Of a DNA stretch of 64,000 nucleotides, positions 35,966-44,321 are shown one piece after another (position 1 is the first letter of the stretch; each line of letters begins with the position of its first letter). Source of the DNA: Paenibacillus crassostreae (lineage in GTDB: Bacteria > Bacillota > Bacilli > Paenibacillales > Paenibacillaceae); the NCBI RefSeq assembly GCF_001857945.1, contig NZ_CP017773.1, positions 23,694 to 87,693 of the forward strand, in the 5' to 3' direction. The position numbers and the translations under genes were made by a program. Under the pieces are notes generated by a model, which did not search any database, was not told the origin of the DNA, and saw nothing but the letters and a program-made list of their open reading frames with translations.

Positions 35966-38158
35966 ATGAATGTTAAAGAGGAATTCTTTAATCGTAAGAA
36001 AAATGAATTAGATGTTTCCTTAAACGATGTCCAACTAAAGGCTGTTCTTCAAACGGAAGGACCATTGCTATTATTAGCATCGCCTGGATCTGGGAAGACG
36101 ACTACGATCATTATGCGAATTGGCTATCTAATAGAGGAAAAGGGTGTAGACCCAAGAAGGATTAAGGCAGTTACATTTAGTAAGGCATCAGCAAATGATA
36201 TGAAGGAGCGATTCAAACGGTTCTTTCCCAATCTTCCGCCTGTTGAATTCTCAACGATACATAGTTTTGCCTTCGAAGTCGTGCGGGAACACTTTCGAAG
36301 AGTAAGAACTCCTTACCAAATTATCGAGGGTGACTTGGATTTGGAAGAGCAAAGCGTTGGTGATTCGGACAAGTTGCTGCTACACAAAAAGATTATCTTG
36401 AAGAAGCTGTTCAAATCGATTGTGGGCGAGAATATTACCGAAGACAAAATGGACGAACTGACGACCTATATCAGTTTCATCAAAAATAAGATGATCCCTT
36501 CAGATAAATGGTCACTTATTCCGGTTGAGGTTCCAGAAGCAGAGCGGATTCTGCGTGAATATGAGTTATTTAAGAAGTCGGGACATAGTAAGTTGTTAAT
36601 AGATTTTGACGATATGCTGACGATAAGTGAGCAGGTATTAGGGGGGGATAAGGAATTGCTACGGATGTACCAAGAGAGGTACGATTACATCCTTACGGAC
36701 GAAAGCCAAGATACCTCAATGGTTCAACATGCCATTATCGAAAAGCTGGTTATGGAACATGGAAATCTTTGTGTTGTCGCTGATGATGATCAAAGTATCT
36801 ATAGCTGGAGAGGTGCGGAACCTTCCTATTTGCTCAACTTCAAACAAGTATATCCGAATGCCATAACCTTGTTTATGGAGCAGAATTATCGTTCATCCAG
36901 GGATGTCGTCAGTGTAGCTAATCAGTTTATTAAGCGAAATAAAAATCGGTACGACAAGAATATGTTCACGAAGAATCCTCCGATGAATCCGATCAAGATT
37001 AGGAGTTTTGCGGATAACGTATACCAAACTAAGTATTTGGTGCAGGAAATTCAAAAGATTGAAAATCTTGCAGAAGTGGCGGTATTGTATCGTAACAATT
37101 CATCGTCAATTGCACTAATCAATGAGTTTGATCGAGCAGGTATTCCCTTTTATATGAAAGATGCGGATAATCGTTTCTTCTCTCATTGGGTGGTCGAAGA
37201 TATCTTGAACTTTATGCGGATGACCTTTACTGACAAGCGTTCAGACATTTTAGAAAAAATCCATTTGAAGTTTAACGGCTACATTAGCAGACAGCAGATG
37301 GCGGCAGTGAAAGAAATCAACAACAATGAATCGGTATTTGATAATTTGCTGAATTACGTCCAGTTGCAGGATTATCAAGTGAAACAATTGATCGGAAGCA
37401 AAGAAACATTCGAACAAATGAAAGGGATGCCACCACTACAGGCTATCCGTGTCATTCGAGATCGATTAGGTTATGAGAAGGCTCTTGAAAAGATATGTGA
37501 ACGTCTTGGATTCCGAATGGAATACTTGATAGGAATCCTAAACACATTAGAAGAGATTGCAGATACTCTGGAGACAATGGAGCAATTTGCGAATCGGCTA
37601 AAGTATCTTGATTCGGTTTTAAAGAATGCAAAGTCCAGCAAGGGTCAAAATTCAGTAACGTTCTCAACGTTTCATAGCTCGAAGGGATTAGAATTTGAGA
37701 GAGTATATATGCTTGATTTGATTGAAGGAAATATTCCATCTTTAAATGACATCGAAAATACCGCCTTAATAGAAGAAGCGACACGGTTGTTCTATGTTGG
37801 CATGACAAGGGCGAAACAGCACTTGGAGATGATCGTATATAGGGAAAGAGATGGGAAGAAGGTTAAAGAATCACAATTTGTAGCAGGTGTTAGGGATATT
37901 ATGAATCCTCCAAAGATAATCCCTAAGAATGAGGTAGCAAAAAAGGAGATAAAATCAGCCTATTCGATCCCGTACAATCCCAATTCAATAAAAAGTATAG
38001 CTCAACTGAAGATTGGGGAAATGGTAAAACATAGGGTATTTGGTAGAGGTGAACTTCTTCAAATCGATGGAGATGTCATCGAAATAGGTTTTAGTAGAGG
38101 AATAAAAAGTCTATCTATTGAAACGTGTCTGGAATTGGGACTGCTGGAGCCAATGTAA
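35966..38158 (+). CDS. UvrD/PcrA-like SF1 DNA helicase
   Basis: A 730-residue protein with the SF1A motifs: Q-motif LNDVQLKAV, Walker A ASPGSGKTTT (~37-46), TFSKASA, DESQD (~250), DDQSIYSWRGA, QNYRSS, FSTFHSSKGLEFERV and FYVGMTRAKQHL. The C-terminus (IGEMVKHRVFGRGELLQIDGD) is the Tudor-like tail typical of PcrA/UvrD. It is a 3'-5' translocase in repair or replication. On a plasmid it may help rolling-circle or conjugative processing. It is shorter than chromosomal PcrA, and the 2B region looks reduced. Confidence 0.9.
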   Translation: MNVKEEFFNRKKNELDVSLNDVQLKAVLQTEGPLLLLASPGSGKTTTIIMRIGYLIEEKGVDPRRIKAVTFSKASANDMKERFKRFFPNLPPVEFSTIHSFAFEVVREHFRRVRTPYQIIEGDLDLEEQSVGDSDKLLLHKKIILKKLFKSIVGENITEDKMDELTTYISFIKNKMIPSDKWSLIPVEVPEAERILREYELFKKSGHSKLLIDFDDMLTISEQVLGGDKELLRMYQERYDYILTDESQDTSMVQHAIIEKLVMEHGNLCVVADDDQSIYSWRGAEPSYLLNFKQVYPNAITLFMEQNYRSSRDVVSVANQFIKRNKNRYDKNMFTKNPPMNPIKIRSFADNVYQTKYLVQEIQKIENLAEVAVLYRNNSSSIALINEFDRAGIPFYMKDADNRFFSHWVVEDILNFMRMTFTDKRSDILEKIHLKFNGYISRQQMAAVKEINNNESVFDNLLNYVQLQDYQVKQLIGSKETFEQMKGMPPLQAIRVIRDRLGYEKALEKICERLGFRMEYLIGILNTLEEIADTLETMEQFANRLKYLDSVLKNAKSSKGQNSVTFSTFHSSKGLEFERVYMLDLIEGNIPSLNDIENTALIEEATRLFYVGMTRAKQHLEMIVYRERDGKKVKESQFVAGVRDIMNPPKIIPKNEVAKKEIKSAYSIPYNPNSIKSIAQLKIGEMVKHRVFGRGELLQIDGDVIEIGFSRGIKSLSIETCLELGLLEPM

Positions 38159-38364
38159 TAGAGGAAGACAAAGTGTGTAGGATAGGATCAAATCCATGCA
38201 ACAAAGGTAGATAAGGTGTTCCCCTGTCAAATACATAGCAGGAATAGGAGTGAAGGTGATTGGGGGGATATATATAGATATGAAGCAGTGATTCGTATCA
38301 AATCGATAGTAGTAACGGAATACAATAGGTCGCAATACTAAAACAATGAACTGAAGGAGGAAGC

Positions 38365-38961
38365 ATGATGTCTGAAGTTATTGATATGAGGAGTAATTAT
38401 CGAGATGAAATATTAGCCGTAGTGCATGAGATCGTAAAGAGAAAGCGGATAAATGAGTTTAAGGTTGTAGAGGTTGTCGATCATATGTTAAATATGAATC
38501 CAAATTTGAAAGCCTCGACTATTCGAACGCACCTCACATCCAGATGCTGTGTTAACGCGAATGCTAATCATGCTGTAACGTATAACGATTATGAGCGGAT
38601 TAAAAGAGGGGTATATCGATTATACGAACGAGAATCCAAGAAACTCTATTTCGTTGATGTAAATGTCGAAAATAACTCTTTACTTGCATTAGATTTTGAG
38701 ATGAATCAGGAAGAAGATGGAAGGGTGGGAGTCAGCTTTTTTGATACAAACAGAGGCAGAGGGTTCCTAGGGAAAGTATTGGTTCAAGAGGACGATGGAT
38801 TTGTCTTTCTGACCGAACAAGGGGATGTGATGACATTCCGAGTAGCGACTGTTGAAGAATACGATTTGATTTGGCGGCGGTCTGTTGAAGGAAATGTGCG
38901 GAGCTTTAGATCGGATGAGGAATTGCATAAGTGGTACAATGACAGATTTTTAGGAGAATGA
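38365..38961 (+). CDS. DUF7669-like wHTH protein
   Basis: A 198-residue protein with GAAGGAGGAAGC before the ATG. Residues ~10-95 form the helix-winged domain pattern EILAVVHEIVKRKR, FKVVEVVDHMLNMNP, STIRTHLTSRCCVNANANH and RIKRGVYRLYE, as in DUF7669 modules often attached to nucleases. The C-terminal 100 residues (acidic, beta-rich) are unrecognised and carry no nuclease motif that I can see. Confidence 0.65.
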   Translation: MMSEVIDMRSNYRDEILAVVHEIVKRKRINEFKVVEVVDHMLNMNPNLKASTIRTHLTSRCCVNANANHAVTYNDYERIKRGVYRLYERESKKLYFVDVNVENNSLLALDFEMNQEEDGRVGVSFFDTNRGRGFLGKVLVQEDDGFVFLTEQGDVMTFRVATVEEYDLIWRRSVEGNVRSFRSDEELHKWYNDRFLGE

Positions 38962-39000
38962 AAGGCGAGTGACTCTCAGATTTAACAGGAGGTGTAAAAG

Positions 39001-39084
39001 GTGAATAGAGGGAGTGATTTCAAGATACCACTTTTTTTTGTTTACTTTACATTCGGCATGAAGGGCAGAAGTGAAAAAACTTGA
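39001..39084 (+). CDS. 27-residue leader frame (weak)
   Basis: CAGGAGGTGTAAAAG precedes a GTG that opens 27 codons (MNRGSDFKIPLFFVYFTFGM...) ending inside the next gene's start region. The strong ribosome site suggests real translation, possibly coupling to the downstream gene. Confidence 0.35.
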   Translation: MNRGSDFKIPLFFVYFTFGMKGRSEKT

Positions 39085-39253
39085 TAAAATGGATAAAGTT
39101 ATCTTAACATTACAGGATGGAGATACGATAACAGGTGTAGCCGAATTGACCACTGATCTGACCCGAGTGAAGATACGATCTATAGATGGTTTGGTATGGG
39201 TTCCCTATGAGGATATTGTAGATAACACTACATTAAATAGCTTGAATACATAA
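39071..39253 (+). CDS. Small LSm/YolD-tail-like protein, paralogue 3
   Basis: A 60-residue protein (GTG start) with VILTLQDGDTITGV, TDLTRVKIR and LVWVPYEDI. It lacks the first ~15 residues of the 32.6-kb paralogue and has an unrelated N-terminus (MKKLDKMDK). Gene, terminator and repeat locus R3 form a segment duplicated from or to 32.6-33.8 kb. Confidence 0.6.
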   Translation: MKKLDKMDKVILTLQDGDTITGVAELTTDLTRVKIRSIDGLVWVPYEDIVDNTTLNSLNT

Positions 39254-39265
39254 TAGTCTATAAGT

Positions 39266-39295
39266 ACAGGTGGTCCAGTGGGTCACCTGTTTTCT
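39266..39295 (+). terminator. Rho-independent terminator
   Basis: ACAGGTGG pairs with TCACCTGT (GU-tolerant) and is followed by TTTTCT. It is equivalent to the terminator at 32868. Confidence 0.7.
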
Positions 39296-39356
39296 AAAGT
39301 ATACATGAGAATATATGCTTGGCTTGAGTTTGGTAGTTTAAACAACGTGAATATAA

Positions 39357-40026
39357 TCCCCCGGTTCATCGTCCCTAAATCCCAAGCTAACCCGGGAAAA
39401 GCACCCCGTTTCCATTGAGATTATTAACAGGACTAGCAGGGTAGTAGAAGACCTCTGGGGTAACGCTTGAACAGCAATGTTTCCTCCGATTACGCTATCA
39501 CTCCATCTTCGCTTGCGTTATCGCTCCAACTCCGTAAACCATCCAGTTCTACGAAGCAGAACGGAACCATGATTTCACTACGCTAACGCTTCATTACATC
39601 ATCGTTCCAACAAGTGCTGTTTGGGTTATTTCGAAGGAGAAGGGACTGCTGGGGTAACGCTTGAACAGTAAGGTTTTCTTCGATTACGCTATTGCTCCAT
39701 CTCCGAAAACCATCCTGTTCTACGAAGCAGACCGGAACCATGATTCCACTACGCTAACGCTTCATTACATCATCGTTCCAAGAGACTTTTGGGTTATTTC
39801 GAAGAAGAAGGGACTGCTAGGGTAACGCTTGAACAGCAAAGTTTTCTTCGATTACGCAATTGCTCCATCTCCGTAAACCATCCAGTTCTACGAAGCAGAA
39901 CGGAACCATGATTCCACTGCGCTAACGCTTCATTCCACCATCCTTCCAAGTGCTGTTTGGGTTATTTCGAAGAAGAAGGGAGTTCTGGAGTAACGCTAGA
40001 ACAGCAAGGTCTCCTCGGCTGTTGCT
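39357..40026. repeat. Structured intergenic repeat locus R3 (header + ~3.5 units)
   Basis: The header starts TCCCCCGGTTCATCGTCCC as in R2 and is followed by ~190-bp units opening GGGGTAACGCTTGAACAG. The last unit is cut within its first stem-loop (near CTCCTCGGCTGTTGCTC) by unrelated, more GC-rich sequence. The upstream 40 bp (TGCTTGGCTTGAG, GTTTAAACAACGT) are also shared with R2. Confidence 0.8.
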
Positions 40027-40254
40027 CATGTCCGCGCAAGACGGTATATCTCGGATGCCAAGGAGAGAGCACTCATCAAGAAGGCCTTCAATCGAAAAGA
40101 GAATGTTATCGCGTCATTATTTAAGTTAAATATCAAGGAGCTATAATCCTTTGGTTCTACTGGTCTGAGGGAATTCTTGAATAATGTTATGAATATTCAG
40201 GATTATGTGTCACTGATTCAGGAAAAGGATCTTGGCAATAAATGTCGAATATAG
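40027..40254 (+). pseudogene. Gene fragment with internal TAA
   Basis: An open frame without start encodes HVRARRYISDAKERALIKKA... to KLNIKEL, then TAA (~40144), and continues in frame SFGSTGLREFLNNVMNIQDY to a stop at 40252. It is helical and of no recognised family. It begins exactly where repeat R3 is truncated. Confidence 0.45.
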
Positions 40255-40304
40255 GAATTTGTAAATCTATAACAAAATATATGTTGGTGAAAGGATTCAT
40301 TGCC

Positions 40305-42371
40305 ATGCCTATTTACAAAGAACAACGTTCTCCTCTTAGAGGCTTAATCGGGCGTTTTGCCCTCTGTACCATTATAGTCGCCTTACTTTTATCGGGTATA
40401 GGTCTTGGACCAGCTGGGACTGCGCTAGCAGAAGGAATGGTCGATTCCTCCTCTGGCTACACGCAGGATCAGCTCGATGCGCTGAATTACTTGAACAGCG
40501 TACGTGCCAAGCTTGGATTGAAGTCTGTGACGCTGAATGCTAGCATTACGAAGGCTGCTCAATTACACGCCGTTTATTACAATATCAACAATGTACAAGC
40601 GAGCCTAAGTGCGCACAAGGAAACACAGGGCAATCCCGGCTTCATGGGTGTTTCGGTATATGATCGAATGAAAGCATCCGGATGGACGTCAGGATCTCGC
40701 GGTTATGCTTCCGGCGAAGTCATGCATTATGGTCAAACTACAAGTACCAACGCCATGATAGGCTGGTTGAATACAGCTTATCATCGCCAAATTATTCTTA
40801 GTCCCAAATATACTGAAATCGGCATCGGACTAGCAGATGGTACAGCCGTAGTTGACTTGGGGGGGCTAGGTACATCACTACCTATCGATGGAGGGATTGC
40901 CGTCTATCCATATGATGGGATGAAGGACGTCGAAGTTGGCTTTTACGGGCATGAAAACCCTAACCCGTTAAGCCAGTTCGGCGTGAAGAGTTCTGGGTAT
41001 ATTATTTCTGCAACGACGGTCAATAAGATGACCTGGTATGAAGCGACCATTACTGACGAAGATGGCGTTCAAATCCCTTTTAATGAAGAATTGCGTGGGG
41101 ACACGTTGTTCCTATATCCTAAATCAGTATTAAAAGGATTTAAAACCTATAAAGTATCGTTGTCCTATCAAGTGGACTCGCAATCCGATAAGCTGAACAA
41201 AACATGGTCTTTCGTAACGGGTATGGGTCCGAAGCTGATCAGCCTAACTCCAACAGTCAAGGAGATCGTCATCAACGAGGGCGACGAGCAAGCCCTTTAT
41301 GCACAAGGTTACTTTGACAACGGAATAACGGACAGCTTCAGCGAGCTGGGCTATACGAGTAGCAACTCTGCTGGTTTAAGCGTCTCCTCGGCTGGGATCG
41401 CCAAGGGTATCAAGGCTGGCAGTTATACCGTATCGATGTTCTCTGGAACGATTAAAACACAATTGAAGATTAAAGTACTGCCTAAACTGAAGACAAAAGT
41501 TTACATGCCAATAGATTCCTCCAAGATGAAGGATATTTCCGGTAACTCTGCACAATCCTCTATCGAATGGGCCATGCGTTCAGGTCTTATGACTGGTTAC
41601 AGCAACGGCTTGTTTAAACCGAACGCGAGCGTAAGCGAGGCTGAATTTTGGACGATGTTCCTGCGATTGTTCAAGGTCGACTACGAGGCTTACAGTCCTG
41701 CGAAGAAAGTACACTGGGCAGACGGCGCTTACAAGATCGCCCAGGATCGCAACTTCCCTCTGGACGGATTGAAAATAGCCACTGTCAAAGACAAGCCGAT
41801 TACACGTAAGAAAGTAGCTGAAATCATGACGGCTGCAGACGGTGTTAATTACAAAGCTGATGAAGCTATTTATTATGCACTAGCTAAAAATTATGTACAA
41901 GGGGTGACAGAGCGGTCTATAGAAGGCTATCAAGGCAACGTCACGTTGACTCGTGCGGAAGCAGCAAAGATGCTGAAATATGTGGAAGGAAAGCTGAAAG
42001 AACTTCGCGGTGCTCCGACTTCTCTATCACCTAGCTCGGAACTGCCCGAATTCCCGGAAAATGAACTGTATGTGAAGCCTACAACCTACTCAGATAACAC
42101 CTTTTTCACCCAATTCCATGCCGATCGGTCACTGACACTTGAAGGGAAATTCACTCGACATGCGGGGAAAAAGCTGACGGTAATGGTTCAGACAGGGGGA
42201 GATAGCCCTATGCAAATCGAGGATGTTGAGGTTGTACTAGGCCTTGATGGCAGCTACTCCATCACGACTGGCCATTATGATCAAGAATCATTGAATCTGT
42301 ACTTGAAAACGGAAGAAGCTTATTATTTTCTTCGTGTGAATTACGATAGCATGAACATGAGCGAATATTAG
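40305..42371 (+). CDS. Secreted CAP-domain protein with SLH domains
   Basis: The ATG nine bases after AAAGGA gives 688 residues. A signal peptide (residues ~10-40, ending TALA) is followed by a CAP/SCP domain (LDALNYLNSVRAKLGL, QLHAVYYN, GEVMHYG, NTAYHRQIILSPKYTEIGIG), a Big2-like Ig domain (~310-400, ITDSFSELGYTSSNSAGLSV), SLH-type repeats (IEWAMRSGLMTGYSNGLFKP, and more degenerate ones) and a C-terminal beta domain. SLH repeats bind the cell-wall polymer, so the CAP domain is displayed on the surface. GC content is visibly higher than in its neighbours. Confidence 0.87.
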   Translation: MPIYKEQRSPLRGLIGRFALCTIIVALLLSGIGLGPAGTALAEGMVDSSSGYTQDQLDALNYLNSVRAKLGLKSVTLNASITKAAQLHAVYYNINNVQASLSAHKETQGNPGFMGVSVYDRMKASGWTSGSRGYASGEVMHYGQTTSTNAMIGWLNTAYHRQIILSPKYTEIGIGLADGTAVVDLGGLGTSLPIDGGIAVYPYDGMKDVEVGFYGHENPNPLSQFGVKSSGYIISATTVNKMTWYEATITDEDGVQIPFNEELRGDTLFLYPKSVLKGFKTYKVSLSYQVDSQSDKLNKTWSFVTGMGPKLISLTPTVKEIVINEGDEQALYAQGYFDNGITDSFSELGYTSSNSAGLSVSSAGIAKGIKAGSYTVSMFSGTIKTQLKIKVLPKLKTKVYMPIDSSKMKDISGNSAQSSIEWAMRSGLMTGYSNGLFKPNASVSEAEFWTMFLRLFKVDYEAYSPAKKVHWADGAYKIAQDRNFPLDGLKIATVKDKPITRKKVAEIMTAADGVNYKADEAIYYALAKNYVQGVTERSIEGYQGNVTLTRAEAAKMLKYVEGKLKELRGAPTSLSPSSELPEFPENELYVKPTTYSDNTFFTQFHADRSLTLEGKFTRHAGKKLTVMVQTGGDSPMQIEDVEVVLGLDGSYSITTGHYDQESLNLYLKTEEAYYFLRVNYDSMNMSEY

Positions 42372-42400
42372 TTGTGATAACCTACTTGGAGTCCTAATAG

Positions 42401-42494
42401 AAGAAGCAAGTGATCGAGTAAGCTGACAGCATTGTGAATGGCGCTAGACGCACGCACACAGTTCCAGCTTACTCGAAAGGCTTGCTTCTTTTGT
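42401..42494 (+). terminator. Long terminator hairpin
   Basis: AAGAAGCAAG pairs with CTTGCTTCTT and CGAGTAAGCT with AGCTTACTCG, with a large loop, followed by TTG. Its size is unusual for a terminator. Confidence 0.65.
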
Positions 42495-42577
42495 CCGTTC
42501 GTAAAAGAAAATAAATTAATGTCTAGGTAAAAAATACTGGATATGCATTGTTTCAAACACTTATAAATGATGATTGT

Positions 42578-42769
42578 ATGGTAAAATCTGATGCTGGTAA
42601 AAACGGTAAGGTTGCAGCGTTTAAGGCTTATAATACAAACCGTTATGTTGAAATTCTTAAACAACCTAAAGTCTGTTCTGTGTGTGGAGGATTTATTGTG
42701 CGTAAAAATGGGAAGTTTGGACCGTTTGATAGTTGTAGCAACTATCCCAGATGTAAAAGTAAAGAATAA
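42578..42769 (+). CDS. Topoisomerase-type C4 zinc finger protein or fragment
   Basis: About 63 residues ending in CSVCGGFIVRKNGKFGPFDS followed by CSNYPRCK, the classic topoisomerase I C-terminal zinc finger. No strong ribosome site precedes the ATG, so it is probably the tail of a lost larger gene, although stand-alone versions exist. Confidence 0.5.
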   Translation: MVKSDAGKNGKVAAFKAYNTNRYVEILKQPKVCSVCGGFIVRKNGKFGPFDSCSNYPRCKSKE

Positions 42770-42806
42770 TACTAGCTCACTATTGAAAATTATTTACCGT
42801 CACAAA

Positions 42807-42841
42807 GAAAATGACACCTTATGTAGGTGTCATTTTTTTTT
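42807..42841. terminator. Bidirectional terminator
   Basis: AAATGACACCT pairs with AGGTGTCATTT, with A and T tracts on the two sides. It separates the zinc-finger frame from the convergent 50-residue gene. Confidence 0.85.
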
Positions 42842-42851
42842 GTGAAATATG

Positions 42852-43004
42852 TTATTTTTTTTTCGCAGCTTCTTTTCTAATTGTTCCAATCAACTTATCT
42901 CCACGAGTATCTCTACCATTTTCGTTTCTAATTGTTCCAGGAGGTAAACCTTGTTTTTTCTCAAAAGTATCAACGCGGCTGTCACTTCTTACTCTTCTCG
43001 TCAT
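42852..43004 (-). CDS. 50-residue basic protein
   Basis: Minus-strand frame with GAGAGG eight bases before the ATG and a terminator right after the stop. The product is very basic (MTRRVRSDSRVDTFEKKQGL, ending AAKKK) and contains a repeated GTIRNENG/GTIRKEA motif spaced 14 residues apart. It was found by eye because it is short. No family is recognised; it could be nucleic-acid binding. Confidence 0.6.
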   Translation of the reverse strand: MTRRVRSDSRVDTFEKKQGLPPGTIRNENGRDTRGDKLIGTIRKEAAKKK

Positions 43005-43362
43005 TTCAATACCTCTCAATCTTCTTTAATAATCATATAAATCAATTTCTATTAATACTACTATAGCAGATAATAGAATGATATCTCATAATTAATTAGA
43101 AAAATAGTAACCATATTGATGTGATAATGAATAAATATGTCAGATGAATGGCTATGAATCTAATTATTATTTCTCAATGGTATTATTTAACGAGTAGAAA
43201 TAGAGGCTATCGTGTTGAGTTCGAAGTAGATACGATCTGGAGAATAAACGAACACGTTAGGTGGTCCTACACTCTGTGGGGCTGCCCTTTTTCTTTCAGC
43301 ATGCTTGAGCATGTGGGCTTGGCTTGAGCCTAGACGGGTTTAAAGAACAGGAAGGTATATAA

Positions 43363-43482
43363 CCCTAGTTCATCGTCGCTAAATCCCAAGCGAACCAGGG
43401 GCCCTAAGACTCGCTTGTAGCTCGAGTTAAGGGTCCCTAGGTTCCAACGGGATTTTTTACACGACTAGCATGTAGTAGAACT
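43363..43482. repeat. Structured repeat header R4 (no units)
   Basis: It has the arms TCATCGTCGCTAAATCCCAAGC and GGGATTTTTTACACGAC, so the outer stem is GTCG/CGAC, a double change relative to R2. The inner variable hairpin is long (GGGCCCTAA...TTAAGGGTCCC). The upstream GGCTTGGCTTGAG is shared with R2 and R3. No stem-loop units follow. Confidence 0.7.
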
Positions 43483-43510
43483 TTGGATGTTGTCACGCAG
43501 AAGGATGGTA

Positions 43511-43539
43511 AGAACCGGCAGATGCCGGTTCTTTTTTTG
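43511..43539 (+). terminator. Rho-independent terminator
   Basis: AGAACCGGCA-GA-TGCCGGTTCT is followed by seven T residues. Confidence 0.85.
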
Positions 43540-43579
43540 CGTTTTTTTCCTTTTGCCTTCCGCATGGTATCAGCTCCCA

Positions 43580-43839
43580 GCCCGACTAGATCCCCGGCGC
43601 GTCGAGCCTCCGGCTTCGCCCCTCCACACCCCGGGGACCAAGACGGGCAGCCAGTCGTTCAAGGGGCAACAAAAGTTATTTCTTCCAAATGGATAAGAAA
43701 AAGCGGAAGAAATAACTTTTGTGTGCTAATCCCTTGACCGCCTGTCTATAGGACTAATTCCAAGCTCATGTCAAAAGGGAAAAAAACTTCCCTTTGGGAA
43801 AGTCAGCCATGCGGCAGGCAAACAAAACGCCTTTTGACA
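43580..43839. other. Cluster of three long inverted repeats, candidate oriT/leading-region site
   Basis: (1) GCCCG/CGGGC (43580/43644) with inner TCCCCGG/CCGGGGA, unusually GC-rich. (2) A perfect 16-bp dyad AAAAGTTATTTCTTCC/GGAAGAAATAACTTTT (43671-43686/43705-43720) inside an outer TCAAGGG/CCCTTGA. (3) TGTCAAAAGG/CCTTTTGACA (43769/43830) with an inner AAAGGGA/TCCCTTT. No coding frame is credible. Genes that follow (small toxin, ArdC) are typical of a plasmid leading region. Confidence 0.5.
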
Positions 43840-43876
43840 AATTCACTTCAAAAAAAATGAAAGGAGGTGAACCCCT

Positions 43877-44047
43877 ATGCAGAATGAAACGATTCTCATG
43901 TTAGCGCTTATAGCGGCGGCATTACAGGTTGTTATCCAACTGTTTGGTGCTATTAAAGCGTTTATGGAGTGGCTTACAGCCCGAGAAAAAACAAAAGGCT
44001 TCAACCGTTCACAGCGGTCGAAGCCTAAAAGAAGAAAACCTAAGTGA
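43877..44047 (+). CDS. Small membrane peptide, candidate type I toxin
   Basis: A 56-residue peptide with AAAGGAGGTGAACCCCT before the ATG. One transmembrane helix (ILMLALIAAALQVVIQLFGA) is followed by a very basic tail (REKTKGFNRSQRSKPKRRK). Size and layout resemble holin-like/TxpA-type toxins. A minus-strand terminator lies inside its 3' end and a minus-strand promoter just beyond it, which predicts an antisense RNA antitoxin. Confidence 0.65.
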   Translation: MQNETILMLALIAAALQVVIQLFGAIKAFMEWLTAREKTKGFNRSQRSKPKRRKPK

Positions 44048-44106
44048 TTCATAAAACCCCACGCTAATGGGTTGGGTAAGGGGAGAAGTTATCTCTCGCT
44101 TTACCC
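43986..44106 (-). ncRNA. Predicted antisense RNA antitoxin
   Basis: On the minus strand, AGGCTTCGACCG/CGGTTGAAGCCT forms a strong hairpin followed by TTTTGTTTTTT (43986-44026), an excellent terminator that lies inside the toxin frame. A promoter at 44111-44138 would start a ~115-nt RNA that covers the last third of the toxin frame and its 3' UTR. This is the txpA/ratA and bsrG/SR4 layout. Confidence 0.55.
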
Positions 44107-44112
44107 TTCTAT
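44074..44112 (+). terminator. Terminator of the small toxin gene
   Basis: GGGTAA...TTACCC with an internal GGAGA/TCTC stem is followed by TTCTAT. It lies within the region complementary to the predicted antisense RNA. Confidence 0.55.
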
Positions 44113-44138
44113 AATAACATATTTACTAAATTTGTAAA
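44111..44138 (-). promoter_or_regulatory. Minus-strand promoter of the antisense RNA
   Basis: Read on the minus strand: TTTACA, 16-bp spacer, TATTAT. The start would fall near 44105. Confidence 0.5.
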
Positions 44139-44154
44139 AGGGAGGACAAGCCCC

Positions 44155-44259
44155 ATGGTTATGCTTCTGTTGGTTTTAATTCTGATCAGTATTTTTTTAC
44201 AATCAGCAACGTTTTTTCTGAATTGGTCCACTAGGAAATACAATAATAGGCGGCACTGA
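44155..44259 (+). CDS. 34-residue single-TM peptide
   Basis: GGGAGGACAAGCCCC precedes the ATG. The product is almost only a membrane helix (MVMLLLVLILISIFLQSATF) with a basic end (RKYNNRRH). A hairpin GCGGTGGCT/AGCCACCGC at 44267-44292 follows; its T run is on the minus strand, so another antisense transcript may end there. It may be a second toxin-like peptide or an ArdC-operon leader. Confidence 0.5.
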   Translation: MVMLLLVLILISIFLQSATFFLNWSTRKYNNRRH

Positions 44260-44321
44260 ATGGAAAAATTGGCGGTGGCTGAGTAGCCACCGCAACTAAA
44301 AATAAGAGGAGTTGATTTGTG

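Noticed and set aside
21640..40026. CRISPR array interpretation of the ~190-bp repeats
   Set aside because: Units are long, diverged and contiguous with no unique spacers, and no cas gene is visible.
43483..43737. Overlapping frames across the GC-rich dyads near 43.5-43.7 kb
   Set aside because: They consist of translated terminator and inverted-repeat DNA; Pro/Arg-rich composition comes from GC content.
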